From NCBI GenBank assembly GCA_902363335.1, contig CABIZV010000001.1:1240001-1304000 (forward strand): a stretch of DNA of 64,000 nt, in the 5' to 3' direction. Positions 8,326-17,192 of this stretch are shown in pieces. Every line of letters starts with the position of its first letter. Position 1 is the stretch's first letter. The DNA comes from Enterobacteriaceae bacterium (GTDB taxonomy: Bacteria > Pseudomonadota > Gammaproteobacteria > Enterobacterales > Enterobacteriaceae). The notes beneath the pieces were generated by a model. The model was not told the DNA's origin and did no database searches. It saw only the letters and a list, made by a program, of their open reading frames with translations. A program made the translations under genes and the position numbers.

Positions 8326-10431
8326 TCAGGCCGCGGTGACAAGCCAGCAGTTGTGGATCTGACGGTTACGGGCAAAATCCGGCGACTGTGTTTTTTGGGT
8401 AATATCTTGTGCTTTCAGTCCCAGTTCAGCCAGACCGTCGTGGTCCATACGGAAACCGCGTTTATTGTTGGAGAACATAATGGTGCCGCCTTTACGCAGC
8501 AGGCGTTTCAGATCGGTCATTAAACGCAGGTGATCGCGCTGCACATCGAACGCGTCTTCCATACGTTTAGAGTTTGAGAAGGTTGGCGGATCGATAAAGA
8601 TCACATCAAACTGTTCATCGGTATCGCGCAGCCATGCCAGCACATCCGCCTGCATCAGGCGGTGCGGACGACCGGTCAAACCGTTCAGGCGCAGGTTACG
8701 TTCCGCCCACTCAAGATAGGTACGCGACATATCCACGGTGGTGGTAGAACGCGCACCGCCCAGACCAGCATGCACGCTGGCGCTGCCGGTGTAGGCGAAG
8801 AGGTTAAGGAAATCTTTTCCTTTGCTCATCTGGCCCAACATGCGACGTGCGATTCGGTGATCGAGGAACAGGCCGGTATCAAGATAGTCGGTCAGGTTAA
8901 CCCACAGGCGCGCGTTATACTCGCTCACCTCCATGAAATCGCCCTTCTCGTTCATCTTCTGATACTGATTTTTTCCCTTCTGACGTTCACGGGTTTTGAG
9001 CACCAGCTTATTAGGCGCAATCCCCATAACCGAAATAGTGGCGGCGATAATATCAAACAGACGCTGACGCGCTTTATTGGCGTCGACGGTTTTCGGTGGC
9101 GCATATTCCTGCACGACCACCCAATCGGCGTAGCGGTCGACGGCAACGTTATATTCCGGCAAGTCGGCATCATACAGGCGGTAACATTCGATCCCTTCCT
9201 GCTTTGCCCACTTCTGGAATTTTTTGAGATTTTTGCGCAGACGGTTAGCGTAATCTTCGGCAAGCGATGCCGGGGCTTCACCGGTGCTTTCGGTCAGGTG
9301 ATAGTTTTTCTGCACGCAGTCCAGCGGGCCGTTTTTGGCCTTGAACTGACGTTCAGCACGCAGTTGCAGGCAGCTCAACAGTTCAGGAGAAGCGCTGAAC
9401 AAAGACAAGTTCCAGCCGCCAAACAGATTTTTCATATTGCGGCCCAGCAAGCTGTGCAGGGCAATCAGCGCGGGTTCACTTTCCAGACGCTCACCGTAAG
9501 GCGGGTTGCTGATGACCGTGCCGTAAGGGCCTTTTGGCAGCGGATTACTCAATTGAGCAACGTCTTTGACCTCAAAGGTAATCAGTTCGCCAATCCCCGC
9601 GCGACGGGCGTTGCTGCGCGCAAGCTCCACCACGCGTCCGTCAACGTCAGAACCAAAGAAACGCGACTCATAGGCCGCAAGACCCGCGCGGGCGCGCGTT
9701 TGCGCATCGGCTTTAACCGACTGCCAGACCGCTTCGTCGTGCTGTGCCCAGCCGCTAAAGCCCCAGTGGCTGCGGTGTAATCCTGGTGCACGATCGGTGG
9801 CCCACATCGCCGCTTCAATCAGCAGCGTACCGGAACCACACATCGGGTCGAGCATCGGCGTACCGGGTACCCAACCTGAACGCATGACGATAGCTGCCGC
9901 CAGGTTCTCTTTGATAGGCGCCATACCGGTGCGGTCGCGATAACCACGCAGGTGCAGGCCATCGCCGCTCAGATCGAGGGAGATATAGGCGGTTTCTTTA
10001 TTCAGACGCACGTTAATACGCAGATCCGGGTTTTCGCGATCGACGTTAGGACGCGGCAGATTTTTGCGGGTAAAGGCATCCACGATGGCGTCTTTGACCT
10101 TCAACGCACCGTACTGGCTGTTACGAATACTGTCATTCAGGCCGCCGAAGCTGACCGCGAAGGTGGCATCAGGGGTGAAGATTGACGTCCAGTCGATAGC
10201 CTGCACGCCAAGATAAAGATCGAGATCGCTCCAGACGCTACATTCCCCCAGCGGCATCATGATGCGCGAAGCCAGACGACTCCACATCAGGCTTTTATAC
10301 AGAAGCTGTGTATCGCCCTGGAAATGGACGCCACCCTGGGTAATCTGGCACTCTTGCGCGCCCAGACCTTCCAGTTCAGTTTTTAACAGCTCTTCCAGCC
10401 CACGGGCCGTACTGGCAAACAGAGAATTCAT
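8326..10431 (-). CDS. rlmL: RlmKL, bifunctional 23S rRNA methyltransferase
   Basis: 701 residues (702 in E. coli). Order: N-terminal THUMP domain; RlmL methyltransferase with the NPPY motif (VISNPPYGERL), making m2G2445; then a C-terminal RlmK methyltransferase with FIDPPTFSNSK, making m7G2069. Both use S-adenosylmethionine and act together on a helix of domain V. Upstream is a 97-base gap shared with the divergent ycbX. Confidence 0.97.
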   Translation of the reverse strand: MNSLFASTARGLEELLKTELEGLGAQECQITQGGVHFQGDTQLLYKSLMWSRLASRIMMPLGECSVWSDLDLYLGVQAIDWTSIFTPDATFAVSFGGLNDSIRNSQYGALKVKDAIVDAFTRKNLPRPNVDRENPDLRINVRLNKETAYISLDLSGDGLHLRGYRDRTGMAPIKENLAAAIVMRSGWVPGTPMLDPMCGSGTLLIEAAMWATDRAPGLHRSHWGFSGWAQHDEAVWQSVKADAQTRARAGLAAYESRFFGSDVDGRVVELARSNARRAGIGELITFEVKDVAQLSNPLPKGPYGTVISNPPYGERLESEPALIALHSLLGRNMKNLFGGWNLSLFSASPELLSCLQLRAERQFKAKNGPLDCVQKNYHLTESTGEAPASLAEDYANRLRKNLKKFQKWAKQEGIECYRLYDADLPEYNVAVDRYADWVVVQEYAPPKTVDANKARQRLFDIIAATISVMGIAPNKLVLKTRERQKGKNQYQKMNEKGDFMEVSEYNARLWVNLTDYLDTGLFLDHRIARRMLGQMSKGKDFLNLFAYTGSASVHAGLGGARSTTTVDMSRTYLEWAERNLRLNGLTGRPHRLMQADVLAWLRDTDEQFDVIFIDPPTFSNSKRMEDAFDVQRDHLRLMTDLKRLLRKGGTIMFSNNKRGFRMDHDGLAELGLKAQDITQKTQSPDFARNRQIHNCWLVTAA

Positions 10432-10528
10432 ATCGTCACTTTTACTCGCAGAAAATTGTTGCGCATTATAGCCAATCTGCGCCCCATGTCATAAAGTTAA
10501 AGGCTTATTTCGACTCAGGGACAGCGTT

Positions 10529-11637
10529 GTGGCTACATTATCGCGGCTTTTTATTCATCCGGTGAAATCTATGCGGGGCATTGGCCTGACACACGCCTTT
10601 GCTGATATCAGCGGGCTGGCGTTCGACCGCATTTTTAGGATACCGAACCCGATGGCACCTTCATTACCGCCCGTCAGTTTCCGGCGATGGTGCGTTTTAC
10701 GCCAGCCGTCATGCATGATGGGCTACATCTGACCGCGCCGGATGGCAGCAGCGCGCTGGTACGCTTCACCGATTTCACGACTCAAGCGTCGCCTACCGAA
10801 GTTTGGGGCAACCATTTTACCTCGCGTATTGCCCCGGATGCCATCAATCAGTGGCTTTCGCCATTCTTCAAACGCGATGTACAACTGCGCTGGCTCGGCG
10901 CCGATTTGACTCGACGGGTTAAACGCCATGACGCCGTTCCGCTTTCGTTTGCTGACGGCTTCCCTTTCCTGCTGACCAATGAAGCCTCGCTGCGGGACGT
11001 CCAGCAGCGTTGCCGTGCCAGCGTAAGTATGGAACAGTTTCGCCCCAATCTGGTGGTCACTGGCGTGGAAGCATGGGCCGAGGACAGCTGGAAAACGATT
11101 CGCATCGGTGATGTCATCTTTGACGTTGTGAAACCATGCAGCCGCTGTATCTTTACCACCATAAGCCCGGAGAAAGGTCAAAAACATCCGGCGGGCGAAC
11201 CGCTTAGCACTTTGCAGTCATTCCGCACTGATCCGACTAGCGGCGATGTCGATTTTGGACAAAACCTGATAGCCCGTAACAGCGGCGTGGTGCGTGTGGG
11301 CGATAAGGTAGAAATTCTCGCAACCGGCACGGCCAAAACCTACTCAGCCGGGAAAACCGATGACACGCTCGCGCCGCAGGCCGAGCAAGATGAACAGGTG
11401 GAGATCGAGTGGGAAGGAAGCGCATTTAGCGGTAATAATCAGCAGATTGTGCTCGAACAGCTTGAACAACAGGGAATTCGCGTTCCATATTCCTGCCGTG
11501 CCGGACTTTGTGGAAGCTGTCGTGTGACGTTACTTGAAGGCGAAGTGACTCCGCTGAAGAAAAGCGCCATTGGCCAGGACGGAACGATACTGAGTTGCAG
11601 TTGCGTACCTAAAACCGCGCTGAAGCTAAAGCGTTAA
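10529..11637 (+). pseudogene. ycbX: ycbX, MOSC/ferredoxin protein, interrupted by a frameshift
   Basis: The 5' part starts at a GTG with an AGGGA ribosome site and encodes MATLSRLFIHPVKSMRGIGL, the YcbX N-terminus, up to AFDRIF (about residue 36). The remaining family sequence (TEPDGTF, then MVRFTPAV...) continues in the -1 frame from about 10642 to 11637. One base appears to be missing within 10637-10641. The second part keeps the MOSC domain (DVVKPCSRCIFTT) and a C-terminal 2Fe-2S ferredoxin motif (CRAGLCGSC). In E. coli YcbX is a molybdenum-cofactor enzyme detoxifying hydroxylated bases such as 6-hydroxylaminopurine. The 3' part could start at internal ATG 10687, but that would lack the N-terminal beta-barrel. 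It may be a true mutation or a base-calling error. Confidence 0.85.
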
Positions 11638-12176
11638 ACCGCTTGTTCCAGGTTGTAACCGACATTTCCGAATTGCGGTTGCAGCCTGTCGTTCATCACT
11701 TTAATCGGATCGCCTAACTGCATTGTGCGCCCCGCAAGCACCAGCCCTGGCTGCGCTAACAGACACAATGCGGCGTTTTCGCCGGGTTCAACCACTAAAA
11801 GATTCACCTGGCTATTGTCATCACTGAGCCACACGCAAGCGGCATCGCCGGTCGTCGGTGACCAGGCATCGTGATGGGTACGAAAATGCCAGCTTTTCGG
11901 CATTTGCGGCTTCAGGAAACGGATTGCCACCAGCGCATTTAAAATGAGCTCAGCGCGATGTTCTTTGGACAACGGCAGATCGCGGCACTTTTCTTCAAAA
12001 GAAAAATAGAGTGCAGCATCATCAACGCAAAAACCGGTAGGATCAAACGCATCGGGCGTTAACATTCGGCGGGCAAAACGCGAGCGAAATAACATACCAT
12101 TGGCTAAATCGAGCATCATTCGATCGTGCTCTTCATCATAATACCAACGCCAGTTATCATCAGGTTTAATTCGCAT
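11634..12176 (-). CDS. zapC: ZapC, FtsZ-associated cell division protein
   Basis: 180 residues, same length as E. coli ZapC (YcbW), with the conserved start MRIKPDDNWRWYYDEEHDRM. It binds FtsZ and promotes bundling of protofilaments in the cytoplasmic Z ring. The two-domain beta-barrel fold has no enzymatic motif. Its 3' end overlaps the convergent ycbX by 4 bases. Confidence 0.96.
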   Translation of the reverse strand: MRIKPDDNWRWYYDEEHDRMMLDLANGMLFRSRFARRMLTPDAFDPTGFCVDDAALYFSFEEKCRDLPLSKEHRAELILNALVAIRFLKPQMPKSWHFRTHHDAWSPTTGDAACVWLSDDNSQVNLLVVEPGENAALCLLAQPGLVLAGRTMQLGDPIKVMNDRLQPQFGNVGYNLEQAV

Positions 12177-12296
12177 TGCTCTCCCCCATCATTTTCGCAT
12201 CCAATGCTGTGCCCGTTTCTTCCGCTGTGTTACGTTGCCCTGAATAATAAAAGACTAATATGTTTAAATAAGCAACAGTAGGGAAATATAAAGCAA

Positions 12297-12320
12297 CCAG
12301 GGCCGGAAATAAAGCCCTGG
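12297..12320 (-). terminator. Possible terminator after pyrD
   Basis: Seven-base stem CCAGGGC/GCCCTGG with a 10-base AT-rich loop, 21 bases after the pyrD stop on the minus strand. The tract following it (TTGCTTTATATTT) is only moderately T-rich. Confidence 0.5.
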
Positions 12321-12341
12321 ATCACATTACCAGGAAAAAGA

Positions 12342-13352
12342 CTAGATATGGGTAATGATTTCTTTAATCAACGGTGGGCCTTTAAAAATAAAACCGGAAT
12401 AAATTTGTACCAATGAGGCTCCTGCCGCCATTTTCTCGCGCGCCGCAGTCACTGAATCAATACCGCCAACGCCGATGATCGGCAACTGACCTTTTAATTC
12501 TGCTGACAGCATACGAATAATTTCGGTACTTTTTAATTGTAATGGACGACCGCTTAAGCCACCCATTTCATCGCAATATTTCATCCCTTGAACCAAAGAA
12601 CGATCTAATGTCGTATTGGTCGCAATAACACCATCAATATTGTGACGAACTAAACTGTCGGCAACCTGGATCAACTCTTCATGAGAAAGATCCGGCGCGA
12701 TCTTCACCGCCACAGGAACATATTTGTGATGTTTTTCCTGAAGCTCAGATTGCTTATTTTTAATACCAGAAAGTAGATCGTCGAGCGCTTCGCCATATTG
12801 CAAGCTACGCAGCCCTGGGGTATTTGGCGAGGAAATATTTATTGCAATATAACCGGCGTAGGCATAGATTTTTTCCATACAAATCAGATAGTCATCTTTA
12901 CCCTGTTCTACCGGCGTGTCTTTATTCTTACCGATATTAATCCCCAGAATACCGTCGAAATGCGCTTTTTTAACGTTCTCGACCAGGTTATCAACGCCGT
13001 GATTGTTAAAGCCCATACGGTTGATCAACCCTTCGGCATCAACCAGGCGGAACAGACGCGGTTTGTCGTTTCCTGGTTGCGGACGCGGCGTGACGGTACC
13101 TATCTCAATGGAGCCGAATCCCATCGCCCCTAAGGCGTCGATGCATTCGCCATCTTTATCCAGGCCCGCGGCCAGCCCCAGTGGATTTTTAAACGTCAGG
13201 CCCATACAGGTCACCGGTTTTTGCGGCACTTTCTGGCGCACCAGCGCTTCGAGTGGGGTGCCGGTAATACGGCGTAACTGTTGAAATGTTAATTCATGAG
13301 CGCGCTCTGGATCGAGCTGAAAAAGTGCTTTACGAACGAAGGGATAGTACAT
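12342..13352 (-). CDS. pyrD: PyrD, dihydroorotate dehydrogenase (quinone)
   Basis: 336 residues from MYYPFVRKALFQLDPERAHE; an upstream in-frame start adds nine non-homologous residues and is rejected because a good site (AGGAGAGTTC) precedes the ATG at 13350-13352. Class 2 FMN enzyme of pyrimidine synthesis that passes electrons to membrane quinone. The N-terminal amphipathic helices for quinone binding and the active-site loop NISSPNTPGLR (catalytic Ser) are present. The leader holds a CTP-responsive type hairpin and a PurR box. Confidence 0.97.
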   Translation of the reverse strand: MYYPFVRKALFQLDPERAHELTFQQLRRITGTPLEALVRQKVPQKPVTCMGLTFKNPLGLAAGLDKDGECIDALGAMGFGSIEIGTVTPRPQPGNDKPRLFRLVDAEGLINRMGFNNHGVDNLVENVKKAHFDGILGINIGKNKDTPVEQGKDDYLICMEKIYAYAGYIAINISSPNTPGLRSLQYGEALDDLLSGIKNKQSELQEKHHKYVPVAVKIAPDLSHEELIQVADSLVRHNIDGVIATNTTLDRSLVQGMKYCDEMGGLSGRPLQLKSTEIIRMLSAELKGQLPIIGVGGIDSVTAAREKMAAGASLVQIYSGFIFKGPPLIKEIITHI

Positions 13353-13355
13353 GAA

Positions 13356-13396
13356 CTCTCCTGGATTCCCGGTGTGCAAACCGGGGGCGTATTATG
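13356..13396 (-). promoter_or_regulatory. pyrD promoter, start-site region and leader hairpin
   Basis: On the minus strand a -10 hexamer CATAAT (13391-13396) is followed by a C-run where transcription would begin. A hairpin CCCGGT/ACCGGG (13368-13385) lies between that start and the ribosome site AGGAGAG. In E. coli and Salmonella the pyrD start shifts between C and G with CTP level; only the C-start transcript forms the full hairpin that hinders initiation. The arrangement seen here fits that mechanism; I infer it is conserved. Confidence 0.65.
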
Positions 13397-13438
13397 TGCG
13401 ATAACGTGCAGAAAGGGAATTGACCTATGGCAAAAAAA

Positions 13439-13454
13439 GCGCAAACGTTTTCTT
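13439..13454 (-). promoter_or_regulatory. PurR operator of pyrD
   Basis: GCGCAAACGTTTTCTT matches the PurR consensus (ACGCAAACGTTTNCNT) well, and lies about 45 bases upstream of the pyrD -10. PurR represses pyrD in E. coli. Repression here is inferred. Confidence 0.7.
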
Positions 13455-13602
13455 TGCTTCACCCCCGCACCGCGATCCTTTATGCCTTTTTTGGTAAACC
13501 AACGCTGGAAAAAGTATTTCGCCCTCCCTATATGCTCTGAGACACTCATGCAAATGTTATGAAACTTAGATTAATGTTTGTTTTTAGTTATAAGGAGAGT
13601 TC

Positions 13603-14178
13603 ATGCGCGTCATAACTTTAGCCGGTAGCCCCCGCTTCCCTTCCCGCTCCAGCGCCTTACTCGAGTACGCGCGGGAGAAATTGTCGACGGCAGATGTCGA
13701 AGTCTTCCACTGGCATTTGCAAAATTTCTCCCCGGAGGATTTGTTCTATGCCCGTTTCGATAGCCCGGCCCTGCTAGCCCTGACCGAACAACTGGCGCAT
13801 GCGGATGGGCTGATTATTGCTACGCCTGTTTATAAAGCCTCTTTCGCCGGGGCGCTGAAGGCGCTGCTCGATCTGTTACCGGAGCGCGCGCTGGAAGGCA
13901 AAGTGGTATTGCCGCTCGCCACTGGCGGCACGGTCGCACATATGCTGGCGGTGGATTACGCCCTGAAACCGGTGCTGAATGCACTGAAGGCGCAGGAGAT
14001 CCTGCAAGGCGTATTTGCTGACGACAGTCAGGTGACCGATTACCAGCACAAACCGCAGTTCAGCACGAATTTGCATCATCGTCTGGATAGCGCGCTGGAG
14101 ACTTTCTGGCAGGCGTTACACCGGCGGGATATTCAGGTTCCCGCATTAGGTACGGCAAGACGGGCCGAACATGTTTGA
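13603..14178 (+). CDS. ssuE: SsuE, NADPH-dependent FMN reductase
   Basis: 191 residues, as in E. coli. Flavodoxin-like FMN reductase: the phosphate-binding loop is AGSPRFPSRSS near residue 8, with ATPVYKASF near 77 and PLATGG near 105. Its usual role is to supply FMNH2 to the alkanesulfonate monooxygenase SsuD. The start ATG has an AAGGAGAG site. In E. coli it leads ssuEADCB, but here a terminator and then pepN follow, so its partner genes are absent locally. The last residues (GTARRAEHV) differ from E. coli, consistent with a deletion edge close by. SsuE may now serve other FMNH2 users or a distant ssu set. Confidence 0.94.
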   Translation: MRVITLAGSPRFPSRSSALLEYAREKLSTADVEVFHWHLQNFSPEDLFYARFDSPALLALTEQLAHADGLIIATPVYKASFAGALKALLDLLPERALEGKVVLPLATGGTVAHMLAVDYALKPVLNALKAQEILQGVFADDSQVTDYQHKPQFSTNLHHRLDSALETFWQALHRRDIQVPALGTARRAEHV

Positions 14179-14185
14179 TAAAGAA

Positions 14186-14217
14186 AACGCCGCGAGGGAA
14201 CCTCAGCGGCGTTTTTG
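14186..14217 (+). terminator. Terminator after ssuE
   Basis: Stem AACGCCGC/GCGGCGTT extended inward by GAGG/CCTC with one bulged A and a GAA loop, followed by TTTTGTT. It starts 8 bases after the ssuE stop, showing that ssuE is now a single-gene unit. Confidence 0.85.
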
Positions 14218-14230
14218 TTAATAACAGACT

Positions 14231-14309
14231 GTAGCCCGGCCGAACGAAGTGACGCCGGGAGTAGCTCCGAGCCTCCCCGGCGTCGGCGTTAACGCCTCGG
14301 CCGAGCTAC
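14231..14309. repeat. Palindromic intergenic repeat (REP/BIME-like)
   Basis: The element begins GTAGCCCGG and ends with the reverse complement GAGCTAC. Inside are two facing arms, GACGCCGGGAG and CTCCCCGGCGTC. The same GTAGCCCGG family forms the array at 23104-23490. It sits exactly where ssuADCB would be in E. coli. Confidence 0.7.
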
Positions 14310-14315
14310 CAGCTC

Positions 14316-16928
14316 TTACGCTAACGCCTTCGCAATCTTCTCGTACAGATCGCCGGAAAGATTTTCCAGACCCTTCAATTGCTCAAGCGCTGCACGCATC
14401 AGCGCCTGACGTTTTGTGTCATAGCGTTTTAAGCGGATCAGCGGCTCAATCAGACGTGATGCAACCTGTGGGTTACGGCTGTTAAGCTCGGTGAGCATTT
14501 CCACCAGGAACTGGTAGCCGCTACCATCTTCCGCATGGAACGCCGCTGGATTACTGCCGGCAAAGGCTCCAATCAGAGAACGGATACGGTTCGGGTTATT
14601 CATGCTGAATGAACGGTGGGTCAGAAGTTTACGTACCGTTTGCAGAACATCATCCGCCGGGCTTGTGGCTTGCAGGATGAACCATTTATCCATTACCAGA
14701 CCATCGTGATGCCACTTGTCATCATACTCTTGCATCAGCGCGTCACGGCATGGCAATTCTGCGGCCACGGCAGCAGACAGCGCCGCCAGCACATCGGTCA
14801 TGTTATCCGCTTCATGATACTGTTTGCTAACCAGTTTATCGGCCAGCTCACGGTCGCCAAACGCCAGATAACGCAGGCAGGTATTACGCAGCGAGCGTTT
14901 CGCGATGTCATCATGCTCAACACGGTAGCTGTCGAGTTTGTTCGCGTTGTAAATCGCTAAACATTCATCAGCAAGCTCGGTCGCCAGCGTGCGGGTCAGC
15001 GCTTCGCGTAACGCCGCAATCGCGATAGGATCGATAATCTCGAACAGTTCAGCCACTTCGCTTGCCGATGGCAGCGTCAGGATCTCTGCCGCCAGCGCCG
15101 GGTCGATCTTCTCATCTAACAAAATAGCCCGGAAAGCATCCGCCACGTGAATCGGCAGAGACAGCGGTTGCCCCTGTTGGTGACGGGCCACGTTGAGCTT
15201 GATGTAGGTTGCCAGCAGGCTCTGCGCGGCATCCCAGCGTGAGAAATCGTTGCGCGCATGACGCATCAGGAACGTCAGTTGTTGATCGCTCCATTTATAT
15301 TCCAGTTTCACCGGCGCTGAGAATTCACGCAGCAACGAAGGCACGGGCTGGAAGTAGACGTTATCAAAAACAAACGTCTGTTCGGCCTGAGTGACGTTGA
15401 GCACATGGTGCACCGGATGGCCGTCTTTTTGCAGCGGGATCACCTTGCCTTCGTTATCGTACAACTCGATATCAAAAGGAATGTGCAGCGGATATTTCTC
15501 ATCCTGCTCTGCCGTTGCTGGCGTACGCTGACGAATAGTTAAGGTGTACTGCTCGGTTTCCGGGTTGTAGTCGTCCTGTACGCTCACAATCGGCGTACCG
15601 GCCTGGCTGTACCAGCGGCGGAAATGAGACAGGTCAACGTTTGACGCATCTTCCATCGCCTGCACGAAATCATCGCAGGTAGCCGCGCTGCCGTCATGAC
15701 GTTCGAAATAAAGCTGCATTCCTTTCTGGAAATTAGCTTCGCCCAGCAACGTGTGCAGCATACGGATCACTTCCGCACCCTTCTCGTAAACCGTCAGGGT
15801 ATAGAAGTTATTCATCTCGATAACTTTATCTGGACGAATCGGATGCGCCATCGGGCTTGCGTCTTCAGCAAATTGCAGACCACGCATGGTACGTACATTG
15901 CTGATACGGTTGACAGCGCGAGAACCTAAATCAGAGCTGAACTCCTGATCGCGGAATACCGTCAGGCCTTCTTTTAAGCTCAACTGGAACCAGTCGCGGC
16001 AGGTCACGCGGTTACCGGTCCAGTTATGGAAATATTCGTGACCGATCACGCGTTCAATATCGAGATAGTCTTTGTCGGTGGCGGTGTCAGTACGCGCCAG
16101 CACGTATTTGGAGTTAAAGACGTTAAGCCCTTTGTTCTCCATCGCGCCCATATTAAAGAAGTCGACGGCGACAATCATATAGATGTCGAGGTCGTATTCG
16201 AGGCCAAAACGCTCTTCATCCCACTTCATGGAATTTTGCAGCGAGGTCATCGCCCACGGCGCGCGGTCCAGGTTGCCGCGGTCGACAAACAGTTCCAGCG
16301 CCACTTCACGCCCTGAGCGGGTTTTGAAGGTATCGCGCAGCACGTCGAAATCGCCGGCCACCAGCGCAAACAGATAGCACGGTTTTGGGAACGGATCCTG
16401 CCACTGCACCCAGTGACGACCATTATCCAGCTCACCTTCGGCAACACGGTTACCGTTGGAAAGCAGGAAAGGATATTTGGTTTTATCTGCGGTGATTTTG
16501 GTGGTAAAGCGCGCCAGCACATCCGGGCGGTCGAGATACCAGGTAATGTGACGGAAACCTTCCGCTTCGCACTGGGTACACAGCGCTTCACCAGATTGAT
16601 ACAGCCCTTCTAACGCCGTATTCGACGCAGGGCTAATTTCATTCACAATCTTGAGCGTAAAACGCTCAGGCAGGCCAGAAATGACCAGGTGGCTATCTTC
16701 TTCTTTATAGTCGGTCCACGGTTGTCCGTTAACATGAAGGGAGATAAGCGTTAAATCTTCACCATTCAGACGGAGCGGCACATCAGACGCTGCGTGGCGG
16801 GAAACCTGGCTTTCCGCTGTCACGACGGTTTTTGCGGCATCCAGGTCAAAGGCCAGGTCAATATCACTAATCAGGTAGTCCGGCGCACGGTAGTCGTGGC
16901 GGTACTTGGCTTGGGGCTGTTGTGTCAT
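14316..16928 (-). CDS. pepN: PepN, aminopeptidase N
   Basis: 870 residues, identical in length to E. coli PepN. Cytoplasmic M1 zinc aminopeptidase with broad specificity, the main alanyl aminopeptidase. GAMEN exopeptidase motif near residue 261; HEYFH zinc site with His297 as first ligand (by codon position) and a Glu in KEGLTVF about 19 residues on. Domain order: N-terminal beta-sandwich, thermolysin-like catalytic domain, small beta domain, C-terminal helical array. Divergent from pncB. Confidence 0.98.
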   Translation of the reverse strand: MTQQPQAKYRHDYRAPDYLISDIDLAFDLDAAKTVVTAESQVSRHAASDVPLRLNGEDLTLISLHVNGQPWTDYKEEDSHLVISGLPERFTLKIVNEISPASNTALEGLYQSGEALCTQCEAEGFRHITWYLDRPDVLARFTTKITADKTKYPFLLSNGNRVAEGELDNGRHWVQWQDPFPKPCYLFALVAGDFDVLRDTFKTRSGREVALELFVDRGNLDRAPWAMTSLQNSMKWDEERFGLEYDLDIYMIVAVDFFNMGAMENKGLNVFNSKYVLARTDTATDKDYLDIERVIGHEYFHNWTGNRVTCRDWFQLSLKEGLTVFRDQEFSSDLGSRAVNRISNVRTMRGLQFAEDASPMAHPIRPDKVIEMNNFYTLTVYEKGAEVIRMLHTLLGEANFQKGMQLYFERHDGSAATCDDFVQAMEDASNVDLSHFRRWYSQAGTPIVSVQDDYNPETEQYTLTIRQRTPATAEQDEKYPLHIPFDIELYDNEGKVIPLQKDGHPVHHVLNVTQAEQTFVFDNVYFQPVPSLLREFSAPVKLEYKWSDQQLTFLMRHARNDFSRWDAAQSLLATYIKLNVARHQQGQPLSLPIHVADAFRAILLDEKIDPALAAEILTLPSASEVAELFEIIDPIAIAALREALTRTLATELADECLAIYNANKLDSYRVEHDDIAKRSLRNTCLRYLAFGDRELADKLVSKQYHEADNMTDVLAALSAAVAAELPCRDALMQEYDDKWHHDGLVMDKWFILQATSPADDVLQTVRKLLTHRSFSMNNPNRIRSLIGAFAGSNPAAFHAEDGSGYQFLVEMLTELNSRNPQVASRLIEPLIRLKRYDTKRQALMRAALEQLKGLENLSGDLYEKIAKALA

Positions 16929-17099
16929 AAAAAACCTTTAGCATCTTATGTAAATGTCAGCTCCAGTCTATTCCTGTTGTGTTATTCACGCTATGCAGAA
17001 TCTTCATCTTTTCCAGTCAAATAGGTAAAAATGATACATTTACGCAACATAGCGCACATAAGCACAAGTGACTCTTCGTGCCATATGATGTGATCGGGG

Positions 17100-17164
17100 T
17101 TCAATAAATTGTTAAACAGGGTATACTCCAGCGATTCTCCCTCTGTTGTTTAATGTACTAAACG
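17100..17164 (+). promoter_or_regulatory. pncB promoter with NadR operator
   Basis: A -10 hexamer TATACT lies at 17122-17127 with a weak -35 (TTCAAT, 17100-17105). Just downstream, TGTTTA-N6-TAAACG (17147-17164) is a near-perfect NadR box (consensus TGTTTA-N6-TAAACA), ending 28 bases before the pncB ATG. NadR represses NAD salvage genes when NAD is plentiful. Confidence 0.8.
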
Positions 17165-17192
17165 CTCCTGTGAGAGGATGCTATTGCGCACC

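Noticed and set aside
8662..9780. A 372-codon open frame opposite rlmL
   Set aside because: Shadow frame in GC-rich coding DNA with no ribosome site or domain; rlmL is clearly the real gene.
13296..13562. An 88-codon frame on the plus strand before ssuE
   Set aside because: It overlaps the pyrD start, promoter and PurR box; no homology or ribosome site.
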